Position numbers and translations under genes: made by a program. Below, one piece after another: positions 35,151 to 47,447 of a DNA stretch of 64,000 nucleotides (positions within the stretch are counted from its first letter, which is position 1; each line of letters opens with the position of its first letter). The notes under the pieces were generated by a model. The model saw only the letters and a program-made list of their open reading frames with translations, ran no database searches and was not told where the DNA came from. The DNA lies in NCBI GenBank assembly GCA_014871385.1, contig CM026429.1, positions 13,677,783 to 13,741,782 of the forward strand, given 5' to 3'. This DNA is from Ceratodon purpureus (lineage: Eukaryota; Streptophyta; Bryopsida; Pseudoditrichales; Ditrichaceae).

Positions 35151-36851
35151 TTTTGATAAAATTACTATATGTAGATAACATGTTTATCTAGCTAAGGAAA
35201 ATTAAAAAATCATATTTTATAATAGTCAAATAGAGCATCTTGAGTTAAAGTCTATTTCCATGGTCATAGGCTTAGGCATTTGGGGTTTAAGGGAATATAT
35301 TGATGCCTTCTTGTATAACCTGAGAGAGGACCAAAAAGAACAGAAACAATGAATGTTGCATAATAATAAATTTATTGGAAAACCCAAATGTACATACAGA
35401 GTTAAGATTGTTAAATCTAAAAGATAAACGTAAATCTTTTATTTTCAGCTCACCATTAGAAAGTAGACCCGGCTCATACCCGATTCTAGACCCGACTTAT
35501 ACCTAGTTGTAAACCCTGCTCATACCCAGTTATGAATTCTGCTCATACCCCAAAACCCCAAAATTGATGATCTAAGATCTAGAATCACAACAGATTTAGT
35601 CTTATTCCCTAGTTCATAAAGTTGTATTCTGAATAGATTTGTTGATATGTGTTGAAAGTTGCCCACAATAAGTCAGAAAATAGATGATCAAAATACTGCT
35701 GGTACTTCATGTTCAATAATCAACTCACGTCTGCTGGCCAGAACCGGATTATAAACTCTGACAATTATGATCATTAGATTCAATTTCTGTGCTATGGATT
35801 TTGGTAATGACAACTGTTTCAGAACAAGAGTGTTACAACTTACAAGTATTCTAAATAGTGCAGTAATTATTCAGTTCCAGTTGGGTCACACTGCACCATG
35901 AAATAAAGTGTATCATGAAAATCCCCCAAAAAACAAACTGTGCCTGATGCTTCACAACACCAAGAGTGAAAATGGCCAACCTCATCAAAACAGCCATTTT
36001 TCAAGGAGATCTAACGAAAATGTCCTGCACATGAATTCTGCGGAAGAATCCCACACATATGCAATAGTATATACTGTTTAAACAGGTGAGAGCGCCAATT
36101 GCTTCAGAACTCTTCTTGCATACACTTCCTCGGTGCAAGAAACGTTCCCAATAGCAACTTGGCATGCCACATAGTACATGTAGCTTCCGAAACTTCAACT
36201 ACAACTTAGAGCAATATCTCAAATCCAACACACTTCTCTACCTCCATGAGAACTATTAACGAACAAACCAAAGAAACCGGTTGCACTACAATCAGACAAT
36301 TCAGACAAACTCAGTCAAGTAAAGCTAACATCCAGCAAACCCAAGTGTGCAGCTCAAACTGCAAGTTCAAATTCAGACGTTCCATGCACGGAAATTCTAC
36401 ACTCAACAACCATTGAAAAAGTCCGTCGGACATCAACATACCGTGTTGTCCACGTGTCGAGGGCCTCTTCGCTACACCCTTATAAATCTCACGTGGCAAC
36501 TCTGTTTAGGGCTTGCGTGGTCATCTTCACATGTGAGAGAGAGACACACAAGTGAAGTTGTGTGTGCAGAGCCTTTGTTTTCCGACTTCTGCTTCTGGTG
36601 GTGAGCTCGGCCTGGTGTGGCGTTTCTAGATCTGATGAGCTGCGACTCCTGCTCCGGGATCTAGAGTTTTGTTCCTAAACTTGTGACCCTGTGGGACATT
36701 ATAACACGTAATAGAGAGCTCCACTGAAGAAGGGAGCTCAGCTGAAGGGTTTTGTACCGACATGTTGCGATGGCGCCGGAGAAGTGGATTCTGAAGCACA
36801 CCGCAGGTATGGTTAGAGCGTCTATGTACAAGGTAGTGACGAAGCGGTTGC
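35151..36851. other. AT-rich intergenic, then promoter-like segment
   Basis: No gene in the AT-rich part. Near 35,465-35,550 a short motif (GCTCATACCC with flanks) recurs four times. At 36,449-36,500 there are two G-box/ABRE cores (CACGTGTC, CACGTGGC) flanking a TATA-like CTTATAAAT, on the + strand. The 36.4-36.85 kb part is related to 54.3-54.65 kb. Confidence 0.45.
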
Positions 36852-38090
36852 TTACCAGGTCGGCTTTGGTAAGTTGGTGATGAAGAGGTAGTCTACTGGG
36901 GATGGTTCAGGTAGCCAGATTCCAGCGATGTTTACTTCAGCCGGCGGAGGAGGTGGAGCAGGTGGTGCTGCTGGTGCTGCGGCGGGAGCAGGTCGTGGAG
37001 CGTCATCATCAGGATCATCGGCTGCGTTTACTGGGTTGTATACGTTAGCCATGATTTACTGAGAGCGTCGGGGATGAGCTTCAGACAGTTGGACTCTGTC
37101 TCTCTCAGTTTATCATTCCTAACGCTTACCACTCTGTATAATCTTCAGCAGTGTGGAGGTTGCGGAGACGCGTTAAAGAACTCTGTGTTTGTAATCTCTG
37201 CAGTGAAACTCGTCGTTCGTACTCACTGTTAAGGATCCCTGCTTGAGGAAGCTCTAGGTTGAGGATGCCCTGGATGTCCTGCGTTGACGATGCTCTGTTT
37301 AGTTGCAGCTCGGCGTTGGGGAAGCTCTGCGTTGGCGATGCTCCCGCCTTGAGGATGCTCTCTGTGTTGGGGATGCTGGTGCTCCGTGTTCTTAGTTGGT
37401 AAGCTGAATTCTTCTCAGGGTTGAGTTGCTCTTTTCAAAGCAACATGTCTGCGTGCAGCAAGAATGCGAGACGAGATTGTTAGTTGATTGACCGCCGTTG
37501 CATCCAGCGTTCTAGAAAAATGTTGTATACCAGACACGACGCTGCCACCACACTAAATCTGCTCTTACGATTTCACAAAATGGCTAACTTGGTGATCTTG
37601 ATGCAGCAGTTTGACTGAACCAATTTGCTCCAGTAAACCTGCAGATTTGTACTAAAAAATGCACACCTCAAACCTTTGCCAAATCGAACTGTCATCAATG
37701 CCTTTCAAGAAGCAATTACCGCAGCCCCTCACTGACCTCTAACTTTCAATTCACATAAACATTTTAATTAGATCCTCATCAATATCCAGCAACGATCCAA
37801 ACCTACTCATGAACTACCTTCACACAGCCTTTTTGAAATCCTCAAACTGCCAAAACGCCTTCACAGAACGGAAGACCCAAATCCTGGTTTCAACACACAC
37901 CTACCCAGGAAACATAAACGCAGAGAAACACTTTCATGCAATTCAATATCAAAGGGCTTGTACAGTGCCAGCACTATATCTCCTGCAGAATACAAACGAC
38001 TTGCAAAGGATGGAAACTAGAGCCCACAGGAAAAGGGAAACTGTCTCTCCTCTGCTAGTTCTTCCCTCGCACTGATCTAGGCTCAAGCTA
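36430..38090. repeat. Segmental duplication carrying the small-protein gene, copy 1
   Basis: The region matches about 54,290-55,690 in the same orientation. Shared blocks include the leader near 37,390-37,510 (GAATTC, GCAGACATGTTG and the CGCTGGATG motif on the reverse strand), the coding region, a downstream TTTTGTACCGACATG and CACAGAACGGAAGAC near 37,863. Divergence is substantial outside the coding part, so the duplication is old. Confidence 0.7.
36852..37052 (-). CDS. Small proline-rich protein, copy 1 of a pair
   Basis: A 66-residue frame starting at ATG 37,052. The N-terminus is MANVYNPVNAADDPDDD, followed by an Ala/Pro-rich linker of about 20 residues and a C-terminal block AEVNIAGIWLPEPSPVDYLF. 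The paralogue at 54.6 kb shares the first and last blocks, while the linker differs by an in-frame 15-bp indel. Many third-position differences are silent, which supports real coding on this strand. A donor (ACCTG then GTAAGC) overlaps the last codons. If it is spliced to an acceptor near 36,791, TGA forms one codon earlier, giving 65 residues with an almost identical end. No signal peptide or membrane segment is visible. I do not recognise the family. Confidence 0.55.
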   Translation of the reverse strand: MANVYNPVNAADDPDDDAPRPAPAAAPAAPPAPPPPPAEVNIAGIWLPEPSPVDYLFITNLPKPTW

Positions 38091-40009
38091 CATCAAGTGA
38101 ATAAGAGTGGCTCCTCTGGAGATGGAGTGAGGATGAACTGAAACCAGATAGAAGAAGTGAGGCAAGGTGCGATTGAGGAGTGAGTTAGGAGGTGGTGAGC
38201 AAGTAGTCGTGTCAATGAGAAGTGAGTTAAGATAACGCCCAATTCTTAGTTTATGTACTACCTTTGGCCTCCGCCGCCAACAGAATAAGAGAACAACTTC
38301 GTATTTTTATACATTTACGATCACTGTATCTCTACCACAGTCCGAAGGCTTCCGACTCGTTCACAGGTTGTGATACTTTATCGGAGTGAGTTTCTGGCAT
38401 GTTTCATGAAAGTGCGGGGATACAAACTCACGCGAGGATCGTCGACCGATGGTTGAAGGGCGGAGATTGTTCCTAGCATTGCTATGCAGCTTCCAGGAGA
38501 GTTACTGGAGCGGGGCATGATGGGTCGGCAGCGCGGGCCGTGTTAGCGGACACTGCTCTCTCCGGACTCCGGTCATTTGCCAGGTGGGGTATCGGTATTG
38601 GGATTGAGATTGTAAACGTCAAGGTTCGGAAGCCCGGTATCGCGATGCGTTATTCCGGTTTCCCGATGCGTTACAAGTGGCGCCAGCGGAAAGTCTAGTA
38701 GGACGAGGCTCGGAAGTTGGGAGTCTCGGAAGCTCAAGCAGGTTTGACACAGCCTGTAATAAAAACCCTGCTTACTATTTGATATGGTATTCAAAAATCT
38801 ATTCTGCTGGTTTGTTCCCTTCTTTATTTTTTAACTTCCTTATGCTAAAAGTGAGCATTTAATATTATCAAAAATATGATAAAGATCTGTGATATGTGGC
38901 ATGGGATATGTGACCTGCAATATGCAATTTGCAGTGTGTAGCATTTACAAGTAGTTTCATAATGAAAGAAAGACATAAAGTGAACTTTTGGAGGCAAAAT
39001 AGGTGACTCAGTTTATTTACAACTCTGTCCTGAATCTAAACTTGAAGGAGCATTAAACATAAGATATTTTCATTGGGTGAAATTCTACGAAATTGCAAGG
39101 AGACATAATTGCCAATGGGGTTGTTCACACATCCTGCCAGCAGGAGCAGTGAGCCTACATTACAGTAGGTCTTGTGCTGATTTCGTAGCTCTCTGCTCTT
39201 GGAGTTGGTGGATGTTGCAATACCAAGGCTGTATCCGTAGCTAGGTAGTTGCGTTGAAGGGCAAGGGCCCAAGAACCCGAATCTCAATCCATGACTACCC
39301 ACCTGGCAGAGGGCCAGAGGCCCATGCCACGGCAATCCCCTATGGGTTGGCAACTTGGTCCCCGTTCTCCTTGAAGCTGCCTGGGAATGTCGTGGAGCAA
39401 ATTTCGGTCATTCAATTATCGGAATTCACTCATTCGGACTCGGTGTTCAATGAACCGTGATTTATTTTCACCGGAACCAGAGGCAAACTGTGAGCAGAAT
39501 ACATGAATTCAAAAACATTTGATTCCTAAGAGGCAACGTAAGGTAAAAAGTGGGCCAACTCGTCCAGAAGTCCGTCCTTCCCGGCCCTGGACTTAGATCC
39601 GATTAGTCATACAAGGTGCTGCCATCCAAAGACGTGTTCTGTAGCGTGTTGATGTGGTAACTAGCTGCAACCGAACCATTTGGTTTGGTTCTGTTGCTAG
39701 GCTCTGTGGGTTCCATTTTGCTGCCCCTCCCCGTTTTGGGGTCCTGGGGTCCTTTTTTGGTTTTTATTAAAAAAAAATTTAGGGCTGTAGGCCCAAATTT
39801 ACCCAAGGAAGATCCCCATGAGATCACTAGGACCCCCACTCAAGGCAAATAATAGGGGCAGAGATTTGCCCCTCCCCTCCCCACCCCCCCGACCTTGGCA
39901 TCTGACCCACCCCCCAAGCACTGCTTGATGGGGGGAAATAGACAAATCGTTGTATTGGTGTCAAGGATTTATGATTAATGGAAGGCAAGACTTGATTACT
40001 TTAGTAACA
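37053..40009. other. Leader of the small-protein gene, then intergenic DNA
   Basis: The first ~500 bases contain the probable promoter and leader of the minus-strand small-protein gene (TATA-like GATTATACAG near 37,130). The rest holds no recognisable gene. A GC-rich stretch at 38,400-38,740 and a C-rich stretch at 39,840-39,930 stand out but encode nothing obvious. Confidence 0.4.
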
Positions 40010-40625
40010 TCTAGGGTAACTCCTACACGCATGAACGACCAAAACAAGTTGATCTCAATCTTTGAAGTTCCAAATTTGTCATCCAAATGACAAATTTTTA
40101 TCCATTTTTAATTATTATTTTTTGATGTTGTAAAGTTGTGAGAAATCTACCCAATTTCATTAATGATTCTCTAAATAATAATTCCATGAATTTTGGTGCC
40201 TCCTTAAAGTCCAAAACAACAATATTGTATGTGTATCTAAAAATTTCTAACCACAAACTACTCAAATATAATCTTGACTATGGAGATGATCTCTTTTGCA
40301 TTTGAGGTATTTAAGTCATAAAATGTAGCTCGACAAATTTGTTTTCTAGTCCAATTAACTTTTTTTTTAAATCCCTAAAATTGAGTGATTTATAGCTCGT
40401 ATAGGATGAAAGGGTGTAAATGTGGTTACTACTTGATTTTCCACGGTTTTAGGTTTTTTCATCATATTTTTGAATTAAAACATAATTTTTTAGCACAATT
40501 ACTAATGTAAGGTTCTTGGTTGTCATGTACATCTATAGTAAATATTTTGTAAATATTTTGTATAAATTATGATTTTTCTTTATTTGTTTTGATTTGAAAA
40601 TTTATATTAACTACATGATAAAAAA
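40010..40625 (+). repeat. Dispersed AT-rich repeat, copy 2
   Basis: This is the direct-orientation partner of 34,535-35,150, about 5.5 kb apart. The sequence between them does not contain retroelement genes, so the pair is unlikely to be the two LTRs of one intact element. Confidence 0.75.
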
Positions 40626-41408
40626 ATTAATTTAAAAAAAATTGACTACCTGCCTGATTTAGAGGACTTCTCCCGAGAAAAGTAAATTCCTTGCATCAGG
40701 AAAGTCTGATGGACTAAATTTTATATAAATTCTGTAAAAATTTACTATTAAATATAACAAGCTAGCCTTTTATATTAAAAAATGGTTAATCTTTTGTCAA
40801 TTTAACTAGTATCATTTGTACTAAAAAAATAACATTAATTATGAGTACTATTTTGAATGTAAAATTTATATTAAGTTTATATAAATTACACATATGAATC
40901 TATTTTACTGTAAAATTTTGGAAATGGGTATTTCAATATTTGTAGATTTGGGATTGAATGGTGATGTAGCTACGGGGTAGATTTAGAGTTGAAGAAACGA
41001 AAGAACGTGGTAGATTTGGGATCGGTGAAGTGCATGCATATGATAGATTTCCAGTGCAAAAAACACAAATAAATGTATATTCCAAATTCATGCAATGTAA
41101 TAATGCGACAGATGTATAATAGATCAAATGTAACAATTGAATAGATTTAAAAGGTGAAAAATACATGCTAATAAGGAGAAGTTATATCTAATTGAGCTGG
41201 ATTCTTCAAACCCCACCCCTCTCTACATATAAGAGTGCACATTATTGTATGCACAGAACCCCTGCTTACGACCCTAAACTGCCCACGACACTACCCAAAA
41301 ACTTTTCAGACAACACAATGTAACCTCTGTTTACAAATTGCTACAAAAACAACTAGATTCAGCCTAGACCTAGAAATAGGAAGGGATAATCCAGTAGATG
41401 AACGGGAC
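40626..41408. other. AT-rich intergenic
   Basis: No gene seen. Short T/A-rich stretches recur. Confidence 0.45.
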
Positions 41409-41884
41409 TCAGACCCCTAAACCCCAACCAGAAGCAAAGCTAATCATGAGTAAAGACGAGAGCCCCAGACAGAACACCTCCGAGCAACTCACATAAAAAA
41501 TATTCTTCCCATGTACTTCGATATGCGAAACAAACAGCCCATCGATAGCTGCAGCTCCATCCGCAAACCGCCCGGTGGGCGATGTCATAGTAAAATTTCT
41601 GCCATTTCCATCATACGAAGTAGGAACCATGAAACAATCAACAAAAAATCAATGCAACTCTAAGCGACCACCAGCAGACCCCATTTGGAAGCTCCTCTTG
41701 CAAAACTAAGCCCCATTCAACTACACAATTCTCCAATGTCTACTCAAACACATCCCAAACATTCCAGAAACCAAAAAACCAAAAAATTAACCTAAACACA
41801 AAAGAGTGAAGAAAGCGTACGTGCCCAAATAGAAGCTTGCGATGCGCGAACGCAAGGCGGTGCAACAGCGGACCTTCCACCATG
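41409..41884 (-). other. Possible short two-exon gene or gene remnant, unrecognised
   Basis: On the minus strand an ATG at about 41,883 (MVEGPLLHRLAFAHRKLLFG) runs into a donor-like GGGCAC then GTACGC. Downstream a 73-residue frame ending at 41,409 contains SPTGRFADGAAAIDGLFVSH. Codon use looks better than in the flanking AT-rich DNA. A convincing acceptor joining the two in frame was not found, and I do not recognise either peptide. It may be the 5' part of a gene or a relic. Confidence 0.25.
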
Positions 41885-41959
41885 GCGACCGACAACCTTC
41901 CACTTAAAATGATCACTACCCAACTAATGCAAAACTACAACCAGAAGGAAAACCACCAC

Positions 41960-42485
41960 GAGAATTTGTAACACACTGAGTATCTTATCATGTGAGATGG
42001 AGAGAATAAAAAGCAGGCACTTGGTGAGTGACTCGAGGCACTTGGTGATAAAATTTGATATAAAATTTATATCATACTACTTCATGTTAAGATCATATAA
42101 GTTTAATATAAAATATTTTATATCAATTTTATATAAAATCAACATCAAGCATTTTATCACTATAAATTTAATATGGATTTTTTTAACATACATTTAATAT
42201 CCTAATTTTTAGTAATAATTTTAATAGTATTTTATAGATGTTATAAATCTAATATAAAATGCATGCAAGAAAGTTAACACAATTTTCATATTAAAATGTT
42301 TTACATAAATTTTCTGTAACAGTACCCACCAAAAAACAGTAAAGTGATATCAAGTTTACATTGATTATTATTGAGTCAATTTTATATTAAATTTATATAA
42401 AATTCTAAGGAGGAGACTTTCCTGATGTGCTCTACACATGCAGCCTCGTGACAACCGTTACTTGGGTGGCGGGGATGGCTGAGGT
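41960..42485. other. AT-rich simple-sequence region
   Basis: Many imperfect repetitions of TATAAAATTTATAT-like sequence from about 42,050 to 42,410. No gene. Confidence 0.5.
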
Positions 42486-42486
42486 A

Positions 42487-42767
42487 GGTCCTGCCAGCGT
42501 TTAAATCCTGTTTTTTCACAGGTAGCACGACAGGCACCTTGAAATGAAGCCAAGTAAGATGAATCATCCATTTGAACATATTCATCCATAAAATTTTCTA
42601 TTTTAAGGTACTTTCATCCAAAGAGTGGCGATTTTGGTTAAATTTTCATAAGATTTTGGCGAATTCATCCATTTTTTTCCTCAGTTTTCCTAGTGTATGA
42701 AGAGCCACACACAATTTGAGGTAAGTTTCTGGCGAAAATTCGCCAGTAATTTAAACGCTGGGTCCTG
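42487..42767. mobile_element. MITE-like element with 13-bp terminal inverted repeats
   Basis: CCAGCGTTTAAAT at 42,494-42,506 is the exact reverse complement of ATTTAAACGCTGG at 42,749-42,761. The sequence GGTCCTG flanks both sides as a direct repeat (42,487-42,493 and 42,761-42,767, one base shared with the terminal repeat), consistent with a 6-7-bp target-site duplication. The ~268-bp element has no coding capacity. This is the structure of a non-autonomous DNA transposon. The superfamily is not assigned. Confidence 0.7.
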
Positions 42768-44098
42768 CATTGGTCCGATCTGTTCGTCGTTCGTCCAATC
42801 TGTTTATCGACAAGCGATGGATTCCTTCTCAATTTGGTCAGGTCTGTTTTTATGGCCCTGCCTGCCTGATTAATTTTTTTAAATTGCTAAATTTGGGATT
42901 TGTGGGCTCAAATTATTTAGTAGTGCCTCATGGAGATCAAAGTGGACCCCACTCCAATACTGTGTAAGGCAAGGACTTTGTTCCACACCCTCCCAAGCAT
43001 GTGCTCCAAGCCATGCTTCTTGGATTTCTTTTGGAAAATCCAATTTGATCAAATTTGAATCATCTACAATTCCATTTCAACAGTATTTGAATCGAATCAT
43101 ACCATTTCTTTCTCAATTAAGGTAAAGATAAATAGTTCAGGCTATCAAATTCATTGTAGTCCAAAAATATGTGGTACTAATTTCTATTTGTGATGATACT
43201 TCAAACCATTGAGGTGAATAACTTTTCATTCCGACATCGGAATTTAGAATAAAAAATACTGGCATGAAGTTCTCACCAAGGCCTACTTCATTAAAATTTT
43301 CATAAAATCTGAGTTCAAATTGCATTGACAGGTACATGCCCAAACTCCAAAAAAGCCCAATTTTGCCAAATTGTCTTTTAGAGGTTAATTAAAAAAGAAT
43401 GTTAGATCAAGATGATGGCTTTAGAATAACACTTACCAGCTATCTCAAAATTTTGTAAGACTAGACACATATATTTAGACTATTAGATTTCATAAGTAAG
43501 ACCAGACACATACATTTAGACTAGAATAAACTTTTTCCTTTTGTGCAATAAAGATTATTAATTTCTAAAGAACAAAAGCTTTTATATGAACTTTTTTAGA
43601 TTTTGAGTTAAGTCCTACTATGTCAAGTTTGAATGTGATTTTTTGTATTTTTTGTAGATGCAGGAAAATTCAAGAGCTTAGCGAGAATTTAATTTGGTCT
43701 ACACTAAACATTGAAAAAAAAATTATGTTGGTCAAAGTGATTTTTCCGATCATCATGCAGCTCCAATATTTTTGCTACGTCCTTGACTACCTTTGGGTTT
43801 TTTACCCAAATAACATGATAACCTTAAAGACTGTAAAAATTACAAACCTGGTCCTTGATGGAAAAATGAAATTCCATGAGGAATCAAAGATTTGTCACCC
43901 TTTTCAGTAAAGATACTGTTGGAGGGTGCTCTACATTCATGTACCTCATGGCACTATCCGTATCCTTTAAGTAAATTCACGAGGTACAGACTGAATGCAA
44001 GGTTCTCTTCATTGAAAACCTGTTCCTAAATCCTTTAAGCTCTGGTTGATGCTGTGGAGGGTCCTAAAGTAGTTCAATCCGATGATTTATCAGCAGCT
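42768..44098. other. Intergenic, AT-rich
   Basis: No gene recognised. It includes a two-copy 41-bp direct repeat and the 3' flank of the MFS gene. Confidence 0.45.
43455..43526 (+). repeat. Two-copy tandem repeat, 41-bp period
   Basis: GTAAGA(C)TAGACACATATAT-type blocks start at 43,455 and 43,496 and match with about three changes over the first 28 bases. Confidence 0.8.
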
Positions 44099-46690
44099 TC
44101 ATTCTGCAGAAGGATCTGCCTCCTTCACCCGATCTCTGTCTTTCGGATACGTGCAGTACAGAAGATTTATAACTAGGAAGCATGTGATGAATGGGCAAGC
44201 AATGAGCACAAAAAGACCCCTGCCAAGTGCCTTGGCATTGTGCAAATCTGGAGTAAACGCCCCCTTCCCTGTCTTATAGTCAAAAAATATCTGTGCTAGT
44301 AATCCCACTAACGGTGCGCCAGCAGCTGCCAACGATTTCTCAATAGCCTGATCAATCGCATATACTGTTGTGTGTAGTTCGGTGGGGACGATTTCCGCAA
44401 ATATTGGCCAGTTCGTTGCTGGAGAGTTCCATGACATTAAAAAGCCCATGAAGAAGAATACCAATCCATATGCCCACGCAAAGCTCACACTTTGAGGCAG
44501 CCCAAGTAAAAGTATCGCTGAGAGAGGTACACCAACAAATGTCGAAAACTGGGAGCACATGATACGCCCAGCATTTGGAAAATGTTTAGCGGCCAAGTCG
44601 CCTAACCATCCCCCGAAGACGGACCCTAGCATGTTGCCAACCGCGAGGAGAGCTACGAGAAAGGCAGCTCGAGTGTGTCCAAATCCAAGGAGTTCAAGCC
44701 AAAGTGTCGTGAATGACATTGCTTGCCAAGGGATTTGCCCCGCGATGCCTTGTCCCAAAATTACTTGGAAAGTAGGAACCTGCAGTTAAAATTGATTTCT
44801 TAGACAAGTAAACTAAAAAAGCAAGGGATACCATGAACGATACTTAAGATGTCTTGTGAGACATATTGATGATGTCTGAGAAAAGGTACACCGTATAAAA
44901 TGTACACGAAAGATAAGCCCACCTTCAATACTTTCTTTGTCCCCTTCCAAAGCTGTTTGAGCTGACTGCCCTCCCGCAAATCAGTTTGAGTAAGGGTTTT
45001 GCCGTCTTGCTGAACAAGAGGCTCGGTACTGAATACAAAGACATGAAATTTATTAGGCATGGGTATCTAAAAATCCTATAAGGACGTACAAATGCCAGTC
45101 TGAAATTTGGATACCTGTCACACACTGCACGATAATATGAAGCAGTCAAAGAAATACATATACAAAAACTAACACAATTATACAGAAGCTTCCACTGACC
45201 TCACTAAATCGACGGGAGGAGGCGGTTTTGAATCTTCAGCAAACACGTAGATGGCGGCAGCTAATACTAAGCTCACAATCGCCACAAGAAAGAATGCAAA
45301 ACGCCATCCAGCCAGAACCCCTATGGTCCTCGCAGCCAACAGCGTGGCAAAAACACCACCAAACAGTGTCCCAACTTGGCCAGCTCCGTGCAGCCATCCA
45401 AATCCTAATCCTCGTTCATTCTCTTTGTGCAGGTCAGCTACAAGCGACTGTATTGCAGGAACTACCATAGCAAGACCAATGCCATTGAAAGCTTTCACAA
45501 TAGCAACCTGAAAGACATGCACACTAAACCTTGAGAGAGCACTAACAACTTCATAATCTAAGCAACAATAACGGTTGTACGTAGAAACAAGAAAATACTT
45601 GAAACATAGCACCCAATGCATATTCGTGTGAAATATAATTGCAGATTACTGGGAACTAATAACACAAAAGACACCATACAGAACTTCTATGCTACAAGTT
45701 GTCTGTCTACAGCAACACATAAATTAGGAAATAGAATTCTGGCAGTAGCAGAGTATACAAAGTTGACAGGATGTTCTTCGTCACCTTGACAGAATACCTG
45801 CCAATACGCAGTGCACACCCCAACAAGGGCAGTGGCAACACCCCAAGCCAGTGCACCACTCGCAATAATGATAATACGATCATGTTTGATTGCAAGGTAG
45901 GCAGCTAGAGGAGATGCCCCTGCTTGAACAATTGACCTTATGAATGTCAATGTACCTAGTGCTGCAGGTGTTACTCCAAAGGCTTTTCCCACCTGCATAT
46001 CCCCATAATGATGATTAAAGGTGATCTTTTTTATTATAAAATCCAATTCATGCCTTCAGCTGCGCAGGCTCACACTGAGCGTCTCCAAGCATAAAAACTT
46101 CTCTTCCAATGTGAAAGTAAGACACCTTGTTAGATGTAGAACAATCAACAATACGAAAGCTTCAAAATCTCTTCCAACCACATCCCTGGTTATGTCCCCA
46201 CCTATCCGCACTCTACCTCGCAAGATGCACGTTGTAACATCCTCAAAACATAGACTACAAGACCTAGACCCGACACAATACCAACACGAATACAAAACCA
46301 TACGAAACGATTCCTCTGATTCTAATTCAACAAACTACGTTTTTATCAAAAATTGCCTGGAAGTTAAATTCCATGTTTGGATACAAGAAATCACAGACAA
46401 AAAACCACAAAGCTGGTGACTTTCACTAGAAGCTCACCAACAACACTTTCTGAAGGTGGTACAGATTTGGAGCAACTGCTGTACCACCTCAGAAATGAGA
46501 AATGCAAATCCATCAAACAAAGCAATGAAAACCATCAGGCTTTGCGTTCCCGTCTAAAAATCGGAGCTGAGAAGATGAAAAAGACCTGGTCGTAAACAGC
46601 CGGAAGAAGAGCCTCATCTGCTCGCTCCAAGACCGCAGCCAAGTTGACAAGAATCAAGGTGAGCCTCCGACTGCTCCCCCTTCTCCCCAT
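44099..46690 (-). CDS. Major facilitator superfamily transporter, UNE2-like (5 exons)
   Basis: Five exons (46690-46586, 45992-45798, 45507-45200, 45028-44923, 44779-44099) join in phase to 464 residues. The first exon reads RRLTLILVNLAAVLERADEA, matching the start of the plant MFS family that includes Arabidopsis UNE2 (At1g78130), and the match continues through NGIGLAMVVPAIQSLVADLH and WNSPATNWPIFAEIVPTELH to the C-terminal CTYPKDRDRV. The length and hydrophobic pattern suit 12 membrane helices with a cytosolic loop at about 195-240. The chosen Met lies close to helix 1, as in the family. An upstream in-frame ATG at 46,792 would add 34 residues without homology support. The transported substrate is not known. 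A duplicated copy of the LACS leader lies directly upstream. Confidence 0.92.
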
Positions 46691-46949
46691 GTCACCAACC
46701 GGTTGAGGAAGAATTTCTGGGCGAAACCCAGACCAGAAATGGGCGACGACAATCTCCAGATCTTGCTTCTCAGATTCACACAACTGATCCATGGCTTGTC
46801 GATCGGCCCTTCAAACCTCCTTGCCCCATAGCTCCAGGATTCTTCATAACGTTGCAAGCAAATACACGTAACCGTACTGCGCTGAACCCCATGTCACTCT
46901 TCTCCTTGCTTCTAATCAATGATCATTGTACTCCGCAAGTATGCGTTCT

Positions 46950-47397
46950 GAAGTTCGTAAAATACTGCACATAAACCTACTGTGTCAAAAAGAATGAGAC
47001 GAATATTCCACCTCGGCAAACTTTCCCAAAACCAAGGCCATCAACCGCCTTATTGAATATGACATATGCCAAACAATTTCCATGAACAAATTTGTTTTAC
47101 TTCGAACTAGACAAAGCACCGCTACTTCTCAATCTATCATACGCGAAGACCAAGACAACAGAGCCTTAAAATAATAAAGTGCACTACTATCGAAAATTAT
47201 TATTCCGCTTCTTCATGGAAATTGTTCCGCTTCGAGACGAGGTAGACTACCTCCGCCATGGACCAATTCTTAGCTTCCTGTAAACCTCAAACACACCAAA
47301 ACACGAAACCGAAGCTCTACTAATTTCCACAACACGGATAATCTCTCCTCCGATCGTACCAGATTGCAGCAGAAAATATTGCAAACAAATTAATCGA

Positions 47398-47447
<50 letters not shown>

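Noticed and set aside
38660..38710. TTACAAGTGGCGCCAGCGGAAAG, resembling a retrotransposon primer-binding site after an LTR
   Set aside because: No LTR boundaries, partner LTR or gag/pol frames could be found nearby, and a short TGGCGCC match alone is weak.
34535..40625. The two ~620-bp repeats as paired LTRs of one retrotransposon
   Set aside because: The DNA between them lacks any gag/pol sequence and instead holds the small-protein locus.
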